From contig DAHUZD010000041.1 of assembly GCA_027306745.1 (NCBI GenBank), positions 1 through 5,785 of the forward strand: DNA of 5,785 nucleotides, given 5' to 3'. Position 1 is the stretch's first letter. Each line of letters opens with the position of its first letter. The notes under the pieces were generated by a model that was not told the DNA's origin, did not search any database, and worked only from the letters and a program-made list of their open reading frames with translations. This document shows, piece by piece, positions 5,428 to 5,785 of this stretch. Made by a program: the position numbers and the translations under genes. Origin of the DNA: Acidobacteriaceae bacterium. GTDB taxonomy: Bacteria > Acidobacteriota > Terriglobia > Terriglobales > Acidobacteriaceae.

Positions 5428-5785
5428 CTATTCCATAGCCTCGGACATTAAAAAGTCTTTGGCCCATTCCGTTTTGTAGTCGTGCGCGCGCAGATGTGTG
5501 CTCAACTGCGCCCAGTGGCGGATCGAATGCAGCAGAATATGAACGACAAGCTTGAGCCTGGAGGCATGCAGCGTGCCTGCTGAAAGTGTGGAGATGGTCA
5601 GGGTTTCCCGCAACGAGGCCTCGCTGGTCTGCGCAATGAAGGCCCGCAGATTCTCCACGGCCTGTGTATGTGCGGCAAACAAGCTGGCCATGGATTCCAT
5701 GGGAATCGCCTCATAGGCTGTGACTTCTTTGCCCAACAGTCGTTGGGAGTGGCGCAGTTCTACGGCAAAGATGTGACGCAGCAGC
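5428..5785 (-). CDS. DinB-family (DinB/YfiT four-helix fold) protein, N-terminus outside window
   Basis: The frame is open to the right edge, giving the last 118 residues of a protein that would usually be about 150-175 long. It reads LLRHIFAVELRHSQRLL at the visible start, then a helical middle, then the C-terminal helix LLHSIRHWAQLSTHLRAHDY and DFLMSEAME. Histidines in the first visible helix and in HSIRH fit the metal-binding triad of the DinB/YfiT fold, though the third position cannot be confirmed. This is the Bacillus-type DinB family, not E. coli DNA polymerase IV. Members include thiol transferases and damage-induced proteins of unknown role. A TTG at 5736 is an internal leucine codon. 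The stop lies 140 nt upstream of lexA on the same strand, with a separate lexA promoter between them. Confidence 0.82.
   Translation of the reverse strand, partial: LLRHIFAVELRHSQRLLGKEVTAYEAIPMESMASLFAAHTQAVENLRAFIAQTSEASLRETLTISTLSAGTLHASRLKLVVHILLHSIRHWAQLSTHLRAHDYKTEWAKDFLMSEAME

Overview
The window looks like an ordinary stretch of chromosome from a moderately GC-rich bacterium. Gene content and protein style (atpD-atpC followed by a YycJ-type hydrolase, a long inositol-phosphate synthase, a DinB-fold protein beside lexA) fit Acidobacteriota, perhaps the Acidobacteriaceae/Terriglobia. That placement is an inference from general familiarity, not from a search.

Layout, left to right. Positions 1-1813 run on the + strand: the 3' end of atpD, all of atpC, and a YycJ/WalJ-like metallo-beta-lactamase-fold hydrolase. 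An elaborate inverted-repeat region separates atpC from the hydrolase. A small two-helix membrane protein with an anti-sigma-type zinc motif follows at 1893-2378, apparently from its own promoter, whose -10 lies 7 nt before the ATG. It converges on a minus-strand flavodoxin-fold NAD(P)H-dependent oxidoreductase (2414-2989). A divergent intergenic region carrying a perfect 9-4-9 palindrome separates that gene from a plus-strand myo-inositol-phosphate synthase (3181-4527). Next comes a structured intergenic region (4528-4678) with a strong two-way terminator, a perfect 15-bp tandem duplication and a second long hairpin. The right end is minus-strand: lexA (4679-5287) with a clear sigma-70-type promoter and candidate operators, and a DinB-fold protein running off the right edge.

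Functionally these are mostly unlinked housekeeping modules: ATP synthesis, inositol phosphate synthesis, redox, and SOS control. I saw no mobile element, CRISPR array, toxin pair, phage gene or RNA gene, and no convincing new multi-gene system. The best leads are regulatory: apparently leaderless or near-leaderless starts for lexA and the zinc-motif protein, an unidentified LexA operator type, and the palindrome in front of the inositol synthase gene.
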